Below are positions 1-8,409 of a stretch of 64,000 nucleotides of DNA, piece by piece. The notes below the pieces were generated by a model. It worked only from the letters and a program-made list of their open reading frames with translations, was not told the origin of the DNA and did no database searches. Made by a program: the position numbers and the translations under genes. The stretch lies in contig NZ_BDBE01000025.1 in NCBI RefSeq assembly GCF_001612825.1, positions 62,001-126,000 on the forward strand, read 5' to 3'. The DNA is from Nocardia caishijiensis NBRC 108228. Its GTDB lineage: Bacteria > Actinomycetota > Actinomycetes > Mycobacteriales > Mycobacteriaceae. Position 1 is the first letter of the stretch, and every line of letters starts with the position of its first letter.

Positions 1-813
1 GCGGGGGCCGAGGGTGGCCATCTCCCAGTCCAGCACGGCGACGGGGGCGAAACCGTCGAACAGGATGTTGCCGGGACGGGCGTCACCCCAGTTGAGCACC
101 TCGGCGCCGGTCTCGGCGGGCCAGTGCGCCTCCAGCCAGTCGAACGCGCGCTCGATCAGCGGGATGTCGATACCGTCGTCGGCCAGCGCCCACCGGTACC
201 AGGCGCGCTGGGCCTCGAAATGCCTGCGCAGCGCGGAACCTTCGCCGTCCAGCGCGGGGAAGCGCTCGGCCGCGTCGTCGATCGCGTGCACCTGGGCGAT
301 CACCTCGACCGTCGCGGTGGTGATGCCCCCGCGCTCGGCGGGGGTCGCGTCGAACACCCAGCCGAAGAACACGTAGGGCGGGTTGTCGGCGGCCACCTCG
401 CCCTCGACCTTGTCCATGACGAAAAATGGTGTGCCGAACACGGATTCGTCGGTCTCGAGCCAGCGCAGGGCGGGCACCGGCACCTGCGACGCCGCCGCGA
501 CACCCGACATCACCTGGTACTGCAGCGGCAGGTCGTAGGACTGGAACACCGGGAACGAGGAGTCCTCGGGCGCCATCCGCGCGACGAACGAGCCGCTCTC
601 GGCGACGCCGTTCACCGACCACGCGGCGTCGAACAGGACCGTGGTGCTCGACATACCGCCGGTGGCGGGCTTGCTGAGAGCGCTGATCGTCGGGGGTGCG
701 TCGGCACCGAGCTTGTCCGAGAGCCACTGCGCGAGCCGCTCGCCGAATGCGTCGAGATCGAGCTCGGTGACGGTCAGCGACTGCTGCGCGGTGTGGTCGG
801 TGTCCTCGGACAT
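1..813 (-). CDS. Phosphotransferase family protein (APH-like), C-terminus cut by window edge
   Basis: Aminoglycoside-phosphotransferase-like (APH/choline kinase fold) protein; 271 codons lie in the window and the C-terminus runs off the left edge. The Brenner-type catalytic loop reads NWGDARPGNILFDG and is followed by VAVLDWEMATLGPR, where the Asp would be the metal-binding residue. The usual catalytic-loop His is Asn here, as in a subgroup of actinobacterial members. An N-lobe like TGGMSSTTVLF would bind the nucleotide. The ATG at 813 is preceded by an AGGGGA ribosome site. Family members next to acyl-CoA dehydrogenases are thought to phosphorylate lipid or hydroxyacyl substrates; the substrate here is unknown. 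It is transcribed divergently from the DoxX-like gene. Confidence 0.85.
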   Translation of the reverse strand, partial: MSEDTDHTAQQSLTVTELDLDAFGERLAQWLSDKLGADAPPTISALSKPATGGMSSTTVLFDAAWSVNGVAESGSFVARMAPEDSSFPVFQSYDLPLQYQVMSGVAAASQVPVPALRWLETDESVFGTPFFVMDKVEGEVAADNPPYVFFGWVFDATPAERGGITTATVEVIAQVHAIDDAAERFPALDGEGSALRRHFEAQRAWYRWALADDGIDIPLIERAFDWLEAHWPAETGAEVLNWGDARPGNILFDGFAPVAVLDWEMATLGPR

Positions 814-912
814 GTATGGAGTCCCCTGTCGGCGTGGTGAAACGTGTTCCGTACCGGCGTACCGGAAGACCGGCCGGAATGTAAGCCGGGCGTCGGTGAG
901 CGGGATTCAGGG

Positions 913-944
913 TTGACACCTCCAAGATCGGGGTTTCCCCCGAT
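913..944 (+). promoter_or_regulatory. TTGACA box and 7-bp inverted repeat in divergent intergenic region
   Basis: The 193-bp gap between the phosphotransferase and the DoxX-like gene holds a consensus TTGACA at 913-918 and a perfect 7-bp inverted repeat (ATCGGGG/CCCCGAT, 4-nt loop) at 927-944. A -10 box at the right distance would fall inside the repeat, but I see no good TANNNT match. It may be an operator or a chance hairpin. Confidence 0.25.
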
Positions 945-1006
945 GCGCGCCCGCGTCGGTCTCGGTGAAGCTTGCCGGACAACCCTTTTCGAGGTGGAGG
1001 TAGGCA

Positions 1007-2356
1007 GTGACGGCAGTTGTCGCGGAGCACGCGGTCGAGGAACCGGCGCGCGAACTCGCGCCCGAGTGGCACCCGCTCACCCGGCTCGCGTTCCGGTTCT
1101 GCGTCGCCTACCTCGGCCTCTTCTGCCTGTGGATGGCACAGATCAGCTACGTGTTCCTCGGCGTGATCGCCTTGCGGATCCCCGAGGACGCCATCGCCTG
1201 GCAGCTGCTCACGCTGGCCCCGGTGAGCAGCTGGATCGGTGAGCACGTGTTCGGGGTGGCGGCCGAACTGACGATGAACGGCAGCGGCGACCAGGCCGCC
1301 ATCTGGATCCAGTGCGGGCTGGTGCTGGTGGTCGCGGTGCTGGTCACCGTGGTGTGGTCGATTCTGGACCGGCGTCGACGTGCCTACCCTCGGGGCGCGA
1401 GCTGGTTCCTCGCCGGGCTCCGACTGGCCGTGGGCGGGCAGATGCTGTTCTACGGCTTCGCGAAACTGGTCCCCACCCAGATGCCGGAACCGGCACTGAC
1501 CACCCTGCTCACCCGGGTCGGCGACCTGAGCCCGATGTCGATGCTGTGGACCCAGGTCGGTTCGGCGCCCGCCTACGAGGTGGCGCTCGGTGCGGCCGAG
1601 GTGCTCGCCGGGCTGCTGCTGTTCTGGCCGCGCACCGCGACCCTCGGCGCCATGCTCAGCGTGATCAGCATGGCCCAGGTGTTCCTGCTGAACCTCACCT
1701 TCGACGTGCCGGTGAAGATGCTGTCGGGGCATCTGCTGCTGATGAGCCTGGTGCTGCTGGCCCCGCAGGCGCGACGGTTGCTCGATGTGCTGGTGCTGCA
1801 ACGTCCTTCGGAACCGATGACGCAACCGCCGCTGTTCCGGTCCGCGCGTGCCGAGCGGTGGGCCACCGTGGTCCAGGTCGCGGCGGCGGCATGGATCGTG
1901 GTCGGGTTGATCGTGTTCTCCGCCGAATCGTGGCGCGAATACGGCGGTGGCGCACCGGAACCGGAGCTGTACGGCATCTGGGAGGTGTCGGAGTTCACGA
2001 TCGACCAGGCGTCCGTGCCGCCGTTGAGCACCGACCCCGTCCGCTGGCAGCGCCTCGTCGTCGACAAGGGAACCGCGGCCTATCAGCGCATGGACGACAC
2101 GATCGTCCCGGTCGTGGCCACCTTCGACCCCGCGACCGCGAGCCTCACGCTCGCGACCGCGCCGAGCGCACCCGATCAGGCGCCGACACCGTACGCCACC
2201 CTCGCCGTGGACCGTGCGGCAGACGACCGGCTCACCCTGCGCGGCGACCTCGCGGGCGAGCAGGCGACGGTCGTCCTCACCCGCGTCGACCTCGACGGCT
2301 TCCCCCTGCGCGGCACCGGTTTCCGGTGGGTGCAGAACAATCCGTACGTGGGCTGA
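1007..2356 (+). CDS. DoxX-like integral membrane protein
   Basis: 449-residue membrane protein of unknown role. The N-terminal 60-300 residues hold several hydrophobic helices; the segment from about residue 140 (LRLAVGGQMLFYGFAKLVP) with the following helices resembles the DoxX/quinol-oxidase-subunit-like fold. Another helix near residue 290-310 precedes a soluble C-terminal domain of about 140 residues rich in beta-strand-like sequence (residues 310-449). The GTG at 1007 follows a GAGGTGGAGGTAGG purine-rich ribosome site. No operon partner is evident. DoxX proteins are variously linked to respiratory chains and thiol stress, so no specific function is assigned. Confidence 0.75.
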   Translation: MTAVVAEHAVEEPARELAPEWHPLTRLAFRFCVAYLGLFCLWMAQISYVFLGVIALRIPEDAIAWQLLTLAPVSSWIGEHVFGVAAELTMNGSGDQAAIWIQCGLVLVVAVLVTVVWSILDRRRRAYPRGASWFLAGLRLAVGGQMLFYGFAKLVPTQMPEPALTTLLTRVGDLSPMSMLWTQVGSAPAYEVALGAAEVLAGLLLFWPRTATLGAMLSVISMAQVFLLNLTFDVPVKMLSGHLLLMSLVLLAPQARRLLDVLVLQRPSEPMTQPPLFRSARAERWATVVQVAAAAWIVVGLIVFSAESWREYGGGAPEPELYGIWEVSEFTIDQASVPPLSTDPVRWQRLVVDKGTAAYQRMDDTIVPVVATFDPATASLTLATAPSAPDQAPTPYATLAVDRAADDRLTLRGDLAGEQATVVLTRVDLDGFPLRGTGFRWVQNNPYVG

Positions 2357-2472
2357 GCCGGGCCCGGTGCGGTGGGGCCCGTGTGGAGAGCTGTCCAACG
2401 GGTGGACCGATGCCCGGCGGCGGGTCGACGCGGCAACGGCCGGGTGGGTGCGGGGATCGGCGCGTCACGAAC

Positions 2473-2478
2473 TAGGCT
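2473..2478 (+). promoter_or_regulatory. Likely leaderless -10 box for cysG
   Basis: TAGGCT lies 8 nt before the GTG at 2487, with no Shine-Dalgarno sequence between. This is the spacing expected when transcription starts at the start codon, as is common in mycolic-acid actinobacteria. Confidence 0.45.
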
Positions 2479-2486
2479 CGGAGATT

Positions 2487-3743
2487 GTGCCGAACACGTC
2501 TGACACCGCAGCGACCCAGCCCGCCGGGGACCCGAACTACCTGGTCGGGCTCGATCTGCGTGGACGCAGAGTCGTTGTCGTCGGCGGCGGCACCGTCGCC
2601 CAGCGTCGGCTCGGGCTGCTCGTGGCCGCCGGTGCGGACGTGCACGTGATCAGCCGGGCCGTGACCCCCGCCGTGGAGGGCATGGCAACGGCCGGGCAAC
2701 TCACCGTCGAACTGCGCGACTATCGCGACGGTGATCTCGACGAGGCCTGGTACGCGATGGCCTGCACCGACGAACCCGAGACCAACGCGGCCGTCGTCGC
2801 CGAGGCCACCGCGAAACGGATCTTCTGCGTGCGGGCCGATATCGCCCGCGACGGCACCGCCGTCACCCCGGCGACCGCCCGTTACGACGGTCTCAGCCTC
2901 GGCGTGCTGGCCGGTGGCGCGCACCGGCGCTCGGCCGCGGTCCGCAACGGCCTGCTCGAAGCGCTGCAATCCGGTGTGGTGACCGACGATTCGGAACCGG
3001 TGACGCCCGGCGTCGCACTGGTGGGTGGTGGCCCGGGCGACCCGGACCTCATCACCGTGCGCGGTCGTCGCCTGCTCGCTCGCGCCGACCTGGTCGTCGC
3101 CGACCGGCTCGCGCCGCCGGAACTGCTCGCCGAACTCGGCCCACACGTCGAGGTGATCGACGCGGCGAAGATCCCCTACGGCCGGTCCATGGCGCAGGAG
3201 GCGATCAACCTCGCCCTCGTCGAGGGCGTGAAGGCGGGCAAATTCGTCGTGCGGCTCAAGGGTGGCGACCCGTACGTCTTCGGGCGCGGGTACGAGGAGC
3301 TAGAGGCGTGCGCCGAGGCGGGCATCCCGGTGACGGTGGTACCCGGCATCACCAGCCCCATCTCGGTACCCGGTGCCGCGGGCATCCCGGTGACCCATCG
3401 CGGGGTGACCCACGAGTTCGTGGTCGTGAGCGGGCACGTCGCTCCGGATCACCCGGACTCGCTGGTCGACTGGTCGGCGCTGGCCAAGCTGCGCGGCACC
3501 CTCGTGCTGATGATGGCCGTGGAACGCATCGACAAGTTCGCCGCCGCCCTGCTCGACGGCGGCAAGCCCGCCGACACCCCGGCCACCGTCATCCAGGAGG
3601 GCACGCTGCGCACCCAGCGGGTGGTGCGCGCCGACCTGGCCACCGTCGCCGAGCGGGTCAAGCAGGAGGGCATCCGGCCGCCCGCGATCATCGTCATCGG
3701 GCCGACGGCGGCCTTCGGCGCGGAGTCCGCCGAGCCCGCCTGA
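2487..3743 (+). CDS. cysG: Siroheme synthase-type uroporphyrinogen-III C-methyltransferase / precorrin-2 dehydrogenase
   Basis: 418-residue fusion enzyme for siroheme and cobalamin precursors. The N-terminal part (residues about 12-160) is a Rossmann precorrin-2 dehydrogenase/ferrochelatase domain with VVVVGGGTVAQRRLGLL. The C-terminal part (about 170-410) is a SAM uroporphyrinogen-III methyltransferase with VALVGGGPGDPDLITVRG, VVADRL, VRLKGGDPYVFGRGYEE and GITSPISVPGAAGIPVTHRG. Two successive SAM methylations make precorrin-2. GTG 2487 is chosen because homology begins just after it and a -10 box sits 8 nt upstream; the frame stays open further upstream. It corresponds to M. tuberculosis Rv2847c and, as there, is next to an EfpA-type transporter. 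Confidence 0.93.
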   Translation: MPNTSDTAATQPAGDPNYLVGLDLRGRRVVVVGGGTVAQRRLGLLVAAGADVHVISRAVTPAVEGMATAGQLTVELRDYRDGDLDEAWYAMACTDEPETNAAVVAEATAKRIFCVRADIARDGTAVTPATARYDGLSLGVLAGGAHRRSAAVRNGLLEALQSGVVTDDSEPVTPGVALVGGGPGDPDLITVRGRRLLARADLVVADRLAPPELLAELGPHVEVIDAAKIPYGRSMAQEAINLALVEGVKAGKFVVRLKGGDPYVFGRGYEELEACAEAGIPVTVVPGITSPISVPGAAGIPVTHRGVTHEFVVVSGHVAPDHPDSLVDWSALAKLRGTLVLMMAVERIDKFAAALLDGGKPADTPATVIQEGTLRTQRVVRADLATVAERVKQEGIRPPAIIVIGPTAAFGAESAEPA

Positions 3744-3780
3744 GGTCACGATCTCGGCGGATGCCGCCGACACCGTCGTT

Positions 3781-3786
3781 TACAGT
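3781..3786 (+). promoter_or_regulatory. Likely leaderless -10 box for the EfpA-like gene
   Basis: TACAGT sits 8 nt before the GTG at 3795, in the short gap after cysG. No ribosome site is visible, so a leaderless transcript is likely. Confidence 0.4.
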
Positions 3787-3794
3787 GGTCGACT

Positions 3795-5282
3795 GTGCTC
3801 GAAAACCCCGCTGCCTCGAAGCAGTCCCCGGTGAAGCAGTCGGCCTTCGGGCTCGCGATCATCGTCCTCAGCGGCCTGCAGTTCATGGTCGTGCTCGACG
3901 GCACCGTCGTGATCTTCGCGCTGCCCCGGCTGCAGGACGAGCTCGGCCTGTCCAGCTCCGGCGGGGCGTGGACCGTGACCGCCTACGGCCTGACCTTCGC
4001 GGGCATGATGCTGCTGGGTGGCCGCCTCGGTGACGTCTTCGGCCGCAAACGCATGCTCATCACCGGGGTCGGCCTGTTCACCGTCGCCTCGCTGGCGTGC
4101 GGCCTCGCCCAGGGAGAGCTGGCGCTGCTGATCGCGCGCGCGTTCCAGGGCGCGGGCGCGGCGATCGCGGCACCGACGGCGTTCGCGCTGGTCGCCACCA
4201 CCTTCGCGCCGGGCAAAGCGCGCAACCAGGCGGTGGCCGTCGTCGGATCGATGGCCGGGATCGGTTCGGTGAGCGGCCTGGTGATCGGTGGCCTGCTCAC
4301 CGAGATGTCGTGGCGGATGATCTTCCTCATCAATGTGCCGATCGGCGCGCTGATCGTGCTCGGGGCGGTCTACACGCTCTCCGACACCGCGCACCACCGG
4401 GCACCCCTCGACGTGAAGGGCGCGGTGCTCGGGACCCTGGCCTGTGCGCTGGTCGTGTTCGGCGCCACCGAGGGACCGTCGTGGGGCTGGGACAGCCCCG
4501 TCATCCTGACCTCGCTGATCGTCGGCGTCGTGCTGCTGGTGGCCTTCGTGCTCATCGAGCGCAACGAGGCCGACCCGTTGCTGCCGTGGTCGCTGTTCGA
4601 CAGCCGCGACCGCAACTCGACCTTCCTGCTGATCTTCCTCGCCGGTGCGGTGCTCGGCGCGATGACGTTCTTCGTCGCCCAGATGCTGCAGAACTCGCTC
4701 GGCTACAGCCCGCTGCACGCCGGTATCGCCTGCATCCCGTTCACCATCGGGATCGGTGTCGGTGGCGCGCTTGCCTCCAAGGCCGCGCTGCTCGTGCCCG
4801 CCCGCTGGCTGCTCGCGGCCGCCGCGCTCGTGCTGTCGGCGGCGCTGCTGTTCGGGTCCACGCTGGACCGGCACATCAGCTACGTCACCACCCTGCTGCC
4901 GCTGCTGGTCGTGATCGGCTTCGGGGTGGGCGTGGCCATGGTGCTGGCCCCGCTGTGTGTGCTCGTCGACGTGCCGCCGTCCGACATCGGCCCGCTGTCG
5001 GCGGTGGGGCAGATGTTCATGAACCTGGCCACGCCGATCGCGATCGGTCTGCTCAGCCCGATCGCGGCCTCGCGCACCCTGTCGCTCGGCGGTAGCACCG
5101 ACACCAAGGTGTCGGCCATGACCGGGCCCCAGCTGGACGCGCTCACCAGCGGCTACACCACTGTTCTGCTCGTCTGCTCGGGGTTGGCGTTGCTGGCCGC
5201 CGTGGTGGCGCTGACATTGCGCTTCACGCCGAACCAGCTGGCCCAGGCCCAGCACGCCCAGGAGGAAGCCCAGCAGGGCTGA
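3795..5282 (+). CDS. EfpA-like MFS drug-efflux transporter (DHA2 type)
   Basis: 495-residue major facilitator of the 14-helix DHA2/QacA type, predicted to export drugs or lipids with proton antiport. The MFS signature between helices 2 and 3 is LLGGRLGDVFGRKRML, an acidic residue follows an early helix (MVVLDGTVV), and the helix-5 motif-C region includes GSVSGLVIGGLL. RTLSLGGST near the C-terminus and the ending FTPNQLAQAQ are shared with M. tuberculosis EfpA (RTLYLGGTT). The neighbours cysG and, further on, proS match the efpA locus. EfpA is about 530 residues; this protein has a shorter N-terminus. It ends 2 nt from the convergent PPOX gene. Confidence 0.88.
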   Translation: MLENPAASKQSPVKQSAFGLAIIVLSGLQFMVVLDGTVVIFALPRLQDELGLSSSGGAWTVTAYGLTFAGMMLLGGRLGDVFGRKRMLITGVGLFTVASLACGLAQGELALLIARAFQGAGAAIAAPTAFALVATTFAPGKARNQAVAVVGSMAGIGSVSGLVIGGLLTEMSWRMIFLINVPIGALIVLGAVYTLSDTAHHRAPLDVKGAVLGTLACALVVFGATEGPSWGWDSPVILTSLIVGVVLLVAFVLIERNEADPLLPWSLFDSRDRNSTFLLIFLAGAVLGAMTFFVAQMLQNSLGYSPLHAGIACIPFTIGIGVGGALASKAALLVPARWLLAAAALVLSAALLFGSTLDRHISYVTTLLPLLVVIGFGVGVAMVLAPLCVLVDVPPSDIGPLSAVGQMFMNLATPIAIGLLSPIAASRTLSLGGSTDTKVSAMTGPQLDALTSGYTTVLLVCSGLALLAAVVALTLRFTPNQLAQAQHAQEEAQQG

Positions 5283-5284
5283 GT

Positions 5285-5698
5285 TCAGAGGCGCCCGGTC
5301 ACCTGGTAGGGCGTGATGCGAACCGTCACCCGTTCGGCGTCCTGCGCCGAGGCCGGGTTGAATTCGGCGTAGGGCAGGCCGGTGTATTTCAGGGACAATT
5401 CGTCGGGCAGCAGGCGGTCCGGATCCGGGACGAGGGTAGCGGTGCCCCGGACGGCGGCATAGACGAACGGGCGCTCGGGCGGGTTGACCATCACCGTCAC
5501 GCGCGGGTCGCGGGCGAGGTTCTTGGCCTGCTGACGGGCGACCGTCGTGGAGAACAGCAAGTCGTCGCCGTCGCGTTTGATCCAGACAACAGTCAGGTGC
5601 GGATGGCCGTCGGCGCCGAGAGTGGCGACGGTGGCATAGGCCTTCTCGTTGTCGATATAGGTGGACAACTCTTCGGACAGCGCGGTTGTTCGGGTCAT
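5285..5698 (-). CDS. PPOX-class F420-dependent oxidoreductase-like protein
   Basis: 137-residue single-domain split beta-barrel protein of the pyridoxamine-5-phosphate oxidase superfamily. AYATVATLGADGHPHLTVVW is the typical flavin/F420-barrel opening, followed by DDLLFSTTVARQQAKNL and DPRVTVMVNPP. Actinobacterial members often use coenzyme F420 or bind heme or flavin; the substrate cannot be read from sequence. The ATG at 5698 is chosen because the family begins there, although the frame remains open upstream. It is divergent from the HD hydrolase and convergent with the EfpA-like gene. Confidence 0.88.
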   Translation of the reverse strand: MTRTTALSEELSTYIDNEKAYATVATLGADGHPHLTVVWIKRDGDDLLFSTTVARQQAKNLARDPRVTVMVNPPERPFVYAAVRGTATLVPDPDRLLPDELSLKYTGLPYAEFNPASAQDAERVTVRITPYQVTGRL

Positions 5699-5815
5699 GT
5701 CGGTACGAACACGGTGGTCGGGGCGGGCATTCCGGGGCGTTGCGGCAGAATGACATTCGACCATCGGTCCCGTGACGGGGTTGCCCGATGGTTGACGCGG
5801 CATGAGACTGAAGGG

Positions 5816-6439
5816 ATGTCTGTGCTCGCGGAGAACCTGCTCGACCGGTGGATCGCCTTGGCCCCGAACGGCTCCGAAGCCATCGGGGCCGGGATCATCG
5901 GTCGCTACGCCGAACCGCATCGCCGCTACCACACGCTCACCCATCTGTCGGTGATGCTGGCCGCCGTCGACGAATTGGCCGAGGCCGCAACCGATATCGA
6001 CGCGGTGCGCTACGCGGCCTTCTTCCACGACGCGATCTACGCCGTCGACCGCGCCGACAACGAGGAACGCAGCGCCGACCTGGCCCGTGACGTGCTCGAA
6101 TCACTCGGCGCCGCACCCGAACTCGTCGACGAGGTGGTGCGCCTGGTGATTCTCACCCGAGGCCACAACCCGGAAGCCGGTGATGCCAACGGCGCCGTGC
6201 TCTGCGATGCCGACCTGGTGGTCCTCGGTGGGACAGCGCAGGAGTACGCCACCTACGCGGCCGCCATCCGGGACGAATACCGGCACGTTCCCGACGACCT
6301 GTTTCGGGCGGGTCGTGCCTCGGTGTTGCGCAACCTCGCCGAACAACCGCGCCTGTTCCGCACCGCGCGGGCCTACCAGCGGTACGAGGCGCCCGCCCGC
6401 GCCAACCTCGCGGCCGAGCTCATCGGCTTGTCCGGCTAG
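5816..6439 (+). CDS. HD-domain metal-dependent hydrolase
   Basis: 207-residue cytosolic HD-superfamily protein (COG4339-like). The metal ligands appear as YHTLTHL near residue 42, FFHDAIY near residue 67, and a later Asp in LCDADLVVLG near residue 130. The substrate is unknown; members are predicted phosphohydrolases. The ATG at 5816 has GAAGGG just upstream. Its stop codon overlaps the stop of the convergent LysE-family gene within one CTAG tetranucleotide. Confidence 0.85.
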   Translation: MSVLAENLLDRWIALAPNGSEAIGAGIIGRYAEPHRRYHTLTHLSVMLAAVDELAEAATDIDAVRYAAFFHDAIYAVDRADNEERSADLARDVLESLGAAPELVDEVVRLVILTRGHNPEAGDANGAVLCDADLVVLGGTAQEYATYAAAIRDEYRHVPDDLFRAGRASVLRNLAEQPRLFRTARAYQRYEAPARANLAAELIGLSG

Positions 6440-7080
6440 TCCTTGCGTCCGGTCAGCGCGAGCGAGGCGCCGAGCCCGATCATCACCAGCCCACCGGTGC
6501 CGCCGACGGCCGCCAGCCGACGCGGCGAGCGGGCGAACCAGGACCTGGCCGACCCGGCCGCGACGGCCCACAGCGAGTCGAAGATCAGGCCGAACAACGG
6601 GATACACAGACCGAGGATCAGCATCTGCTGTGCCACGGCGCCACGGGTGGGGTCGACGAACTGGGGCAGCAGGGCCGCGAGGAAGACGATGGTCTTCGGG
6701 TTCGCGAGGCCGACGACGAACCCGTCACGCAACGCCGCGATCGCGCGTCGGTCGCGCCCGTCGGGTTCGATCGCCAGGGCGTCGCGCAACTGGGTGCGGT
6801 GCCGGAAGGATTGAATCCCGAGGTACACAAGGTAACCCGCGCCGATGAGCTTGATCGCGGTGAACACCGTCGCCGATGCCGTCACCACCGCCCCCACACC
6901 GAACGCGACGGCGACGACCTGGAGGTACACGCCGACAGCGTTACCGACCACGTTCAGCAGCGCGGTCCGTCGACCGGCGGTCAGCGCCCGTCCGATGGTG
7001 AACAACACACTCGGACCAGGCACGAGAACGAGCAGCAACGCCAGACCGGCGAACGACGCCAGCGCACCCGAGGAGACCAT
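6436..7080 (-). CDS. LysE/RhtB-family amino-acid exporter
   Basis: 214-residue inner-membrane protein with about six hydrophobic helices. The family N-terminal signature is seen as LVLVPGPSVLFTIGRAL and GNAVGVYLQ, followed by IKLIGAGYLVYLGIQ and the conserved FVVGLANPKTIVFLAALLPQFVD. These are hallmarks of LysE/RhtB exporters of amino acids or related small molecules; the substrate is not predictable. The gene lies 25 nt downstream of the SGNH hydrolase on the same strand, so the two may be co-transcribed. Confidence 0.9.
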   Translation of the reverse strand: MVSSGALASFAGLALLLVLVPGPSVLFTIGRALTAGRRTALLNVVGNAVGVYLQVVAVAFGVGAVVTASATVFTAIKLIGAGYLVYLGIQSFRHRTQLRDALAIEPDGRDRRAIAALRDGFVVGLANPKTIVFLAALLPQFVDPTRGAVAQQMLILGLCIPLFGLIFDSLWAVAAGSARSWFARSPRRLAAVGGTGGLVMIGLGASLALTGRKD

Positions 7081-7105
7081 GGACCTCACGCTATCCGGGC
7101 CGCGC

Positions 7106-7942
7106 TCAGCGCGCGAGGGCGTTGTTCGATTCGATCGCGGCGACGATGAGGTCGGCCACGCCGCGCTGCCCGGCCGGGGTCGGGTGATAGGGGAGCAGCG
7201 TCCGGTCGGCGAGGATCGGGTCGAACCAGCGCACCGACGGATCCGCGCACATCCCGAACGCACGCGACGCGGCGACGGTGTCGACGTAGAGCGCGCCGTG
7301 TGCGACGGCTTCGCGGGCGACGACCGTGTTGAGCCGTTCGAACGCGGACTGGATGTGGGCGGCGTCGGCGTCGCGCAGCCCGGCCATCGCGGGACAGCCG
7401 CGGTCGGTGAGATAGGTCGGCCAGCCGTCGACGACGATCACGGCGTTCGGGGCGCGGCGGGCGATGTCGTCCAGGGCGGCCGCGTAGGACGGGGCGATCG
7501 CGTCGATCCGCGCACCCCACTCGCTCTCGCTCGGGCAGCCGGTCAGGTGGCAGTGGCCGAGGATGTACCCGGTCATGTCGGCGTCGTTGGCGCCGATGTG
7601 CAGGGTGACCAGCCGAGTCGCGGGACCGAGCGCGTCGAATTGCGGAGCGATGTCGGGTGCCTGCCGCTGGGACAGGTGCGCGATCTCGGCCGCGCTGCAG
7701 GTGCGGTCGTCCAGGGTGAGGCCGAGGCTTCGCGCCACCAGCTTCGGGGCGTTGGCGGTCGAGCGCAGGCAACGCAGCGGCGCGGCCAGATCGAGGTCGG
7801 CGGCGCCCGTGGTGGCCGCCCCGGAATCGCCGAGCGCGACGTAGGCGGCACCGCTCGCGGGCTCGGCCAGCGCACCGGCCGGGAGCAGGGCGGATGCCGA
7901 AACGATCAGCGCGGCCAGCACGGCGCGCAACGGGTTGGTCAT
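7106..7942 (-). CDS. Secreted SGNH/GDSL-type hydrolase
   Basis: 278-residue exported esterase or lipase. A signal peptide covers residues 1-27 (LAALIVSASALLPAGALAEP). Block I is YVALGDSGAATTG with the nucleophile Ser in GDS; block III is HIGANDADM with the conserved Asn; the catalytic His is in YHPTPAGQRG near the C-terminus. GDSG replaces the common GDSY/GDSL, and the usual Asp three residues before the His (DxxH) is replaced (LLPYH), so the site may act as a Ser-His dyad. Paired cysteines (CLRS, TCSA, HCHLTGC) suggest disulfides, as in mycobacterial and streptomycete homologues. Confidence 0.87.
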   Translation of the reverse strand: MTNPLRAVLAALIVSASALLPAGALAEPASGAAYVALGDSGAATTGAADLDLAAPLRCLRSTANAPKLVARSLGLTLDDRTCSAAEIAHLSQRQAPDIAPQFDALGPATRLVTLHIGANDADMTGYILGHCHLTGCPSESEWGARIDAIAPSYAAALDDIARRAPNAVIVVDGWPTYLTDRGCPAMAGLRDADAAHIQSAFERLNTVVAREAVAHGALYVDTVAASRAFGMCADPSVRWFDPILADRTLLPYHPTPAGQRGVADLIVAAIESNNALAR

Positions 7943-8068
7943 CGAACATCCTGACGGGGAGAGCTCTCGTGCCGCCGGTCCGGTCGGCCGAATCCAGGCT
8001 AGGGCCGCGGAGTCGCCGCTGTCATTGTGGTGCGTCCCCGCAGTCGTTGTGGTTCGTCACGACCGCGG

Positions 8069-8098
8069 TTGACAGGCAAGTGGCTGCTTGCCTATTGT
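8069..8098 (+). promoter_or_regulatory. Promoter with ArsR-type operator between -35 and -10
   Basis: A consensus TTGACA (8069-8074) and TATTGT (8093-8098) are separated by 18 nt. The spacer is filled by a perfect inverted repeat, AGGCAAG at 8074-8080 and CTTGCCT at 8087-8093 with a 6-nt centre. A repressor bound here would block RNA polymerase. Its position just ahead of the ArsR gene points to autoregulation of the ArsR-VOC operon. Confidence 0.75.
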
Positions 8099-8127
8099 GG
8101 CAGGGGAAGAGAGAAGGAGTGCTCGCC

Positions 8128-8409
8128 GTGAGCGATATCTTCACCGCCCTCGCGGACTCCACCCGTCGGGCACTGCTCGACGAACTGGCCGATCGCGATG
8201 GTCAGACCCTGTTCGAACTGTGCGGCAGGCTCGTCACGAAGTACGGCATCAGCTCGTCGAGGCAGGCGATCACCCAGCATCTCGGGGTGCTCGAGCAGGC
8301 GGGCCTGGTCCATTCGCGGCGCGTCGGCCGCTACAAATTCCACTACCGCGACTTCACCCCGCTGCGCGAACTGACGGCGCGGTGGCCCATCTCCCAGGAG
8401 GACACATGA
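8128..8409 (+). CDS. ArsR-family winged-helix transcriptional regulator
   Basis: 93-residue repressor-type regulator. DIFTALADSTRRALLDELA opens the winged helix; SSSRQAITQHLGVLEQAGLV is the recognition-helix region, followed by the wing RRVGRYKFHYRD. No clear metal-binding cysteine pair is present (one Cys only, in FELCGRL), so it probably senses something other than a classic ArsR metal. The start is GTG 8128, with AAGGAG 8 nt upstream; the in-frame GTG at 8119 overlaps that ribosome site. It overlaps the VOC gene by ATGA and probably binds the palindrome at 8074-8093. Confidence 0.9.
   Translation: MSDIFTALADSTRRALLDELADRDGQTLFELCGRLVTKYGISSSRQAITQHLGVLEQAGLVHSRRVGRYKFHYRDFTPLRELTARWPISQEDT

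Noticed and set aside
83..2398. 771-codon open frame on the minus strand across the phosphotransferase and DoxX genes
   Set aside because: It is a shadow frame of GC-rich DNA: Arg/His/Gly-rich, no domain, and it overlaps two well-supported genes.
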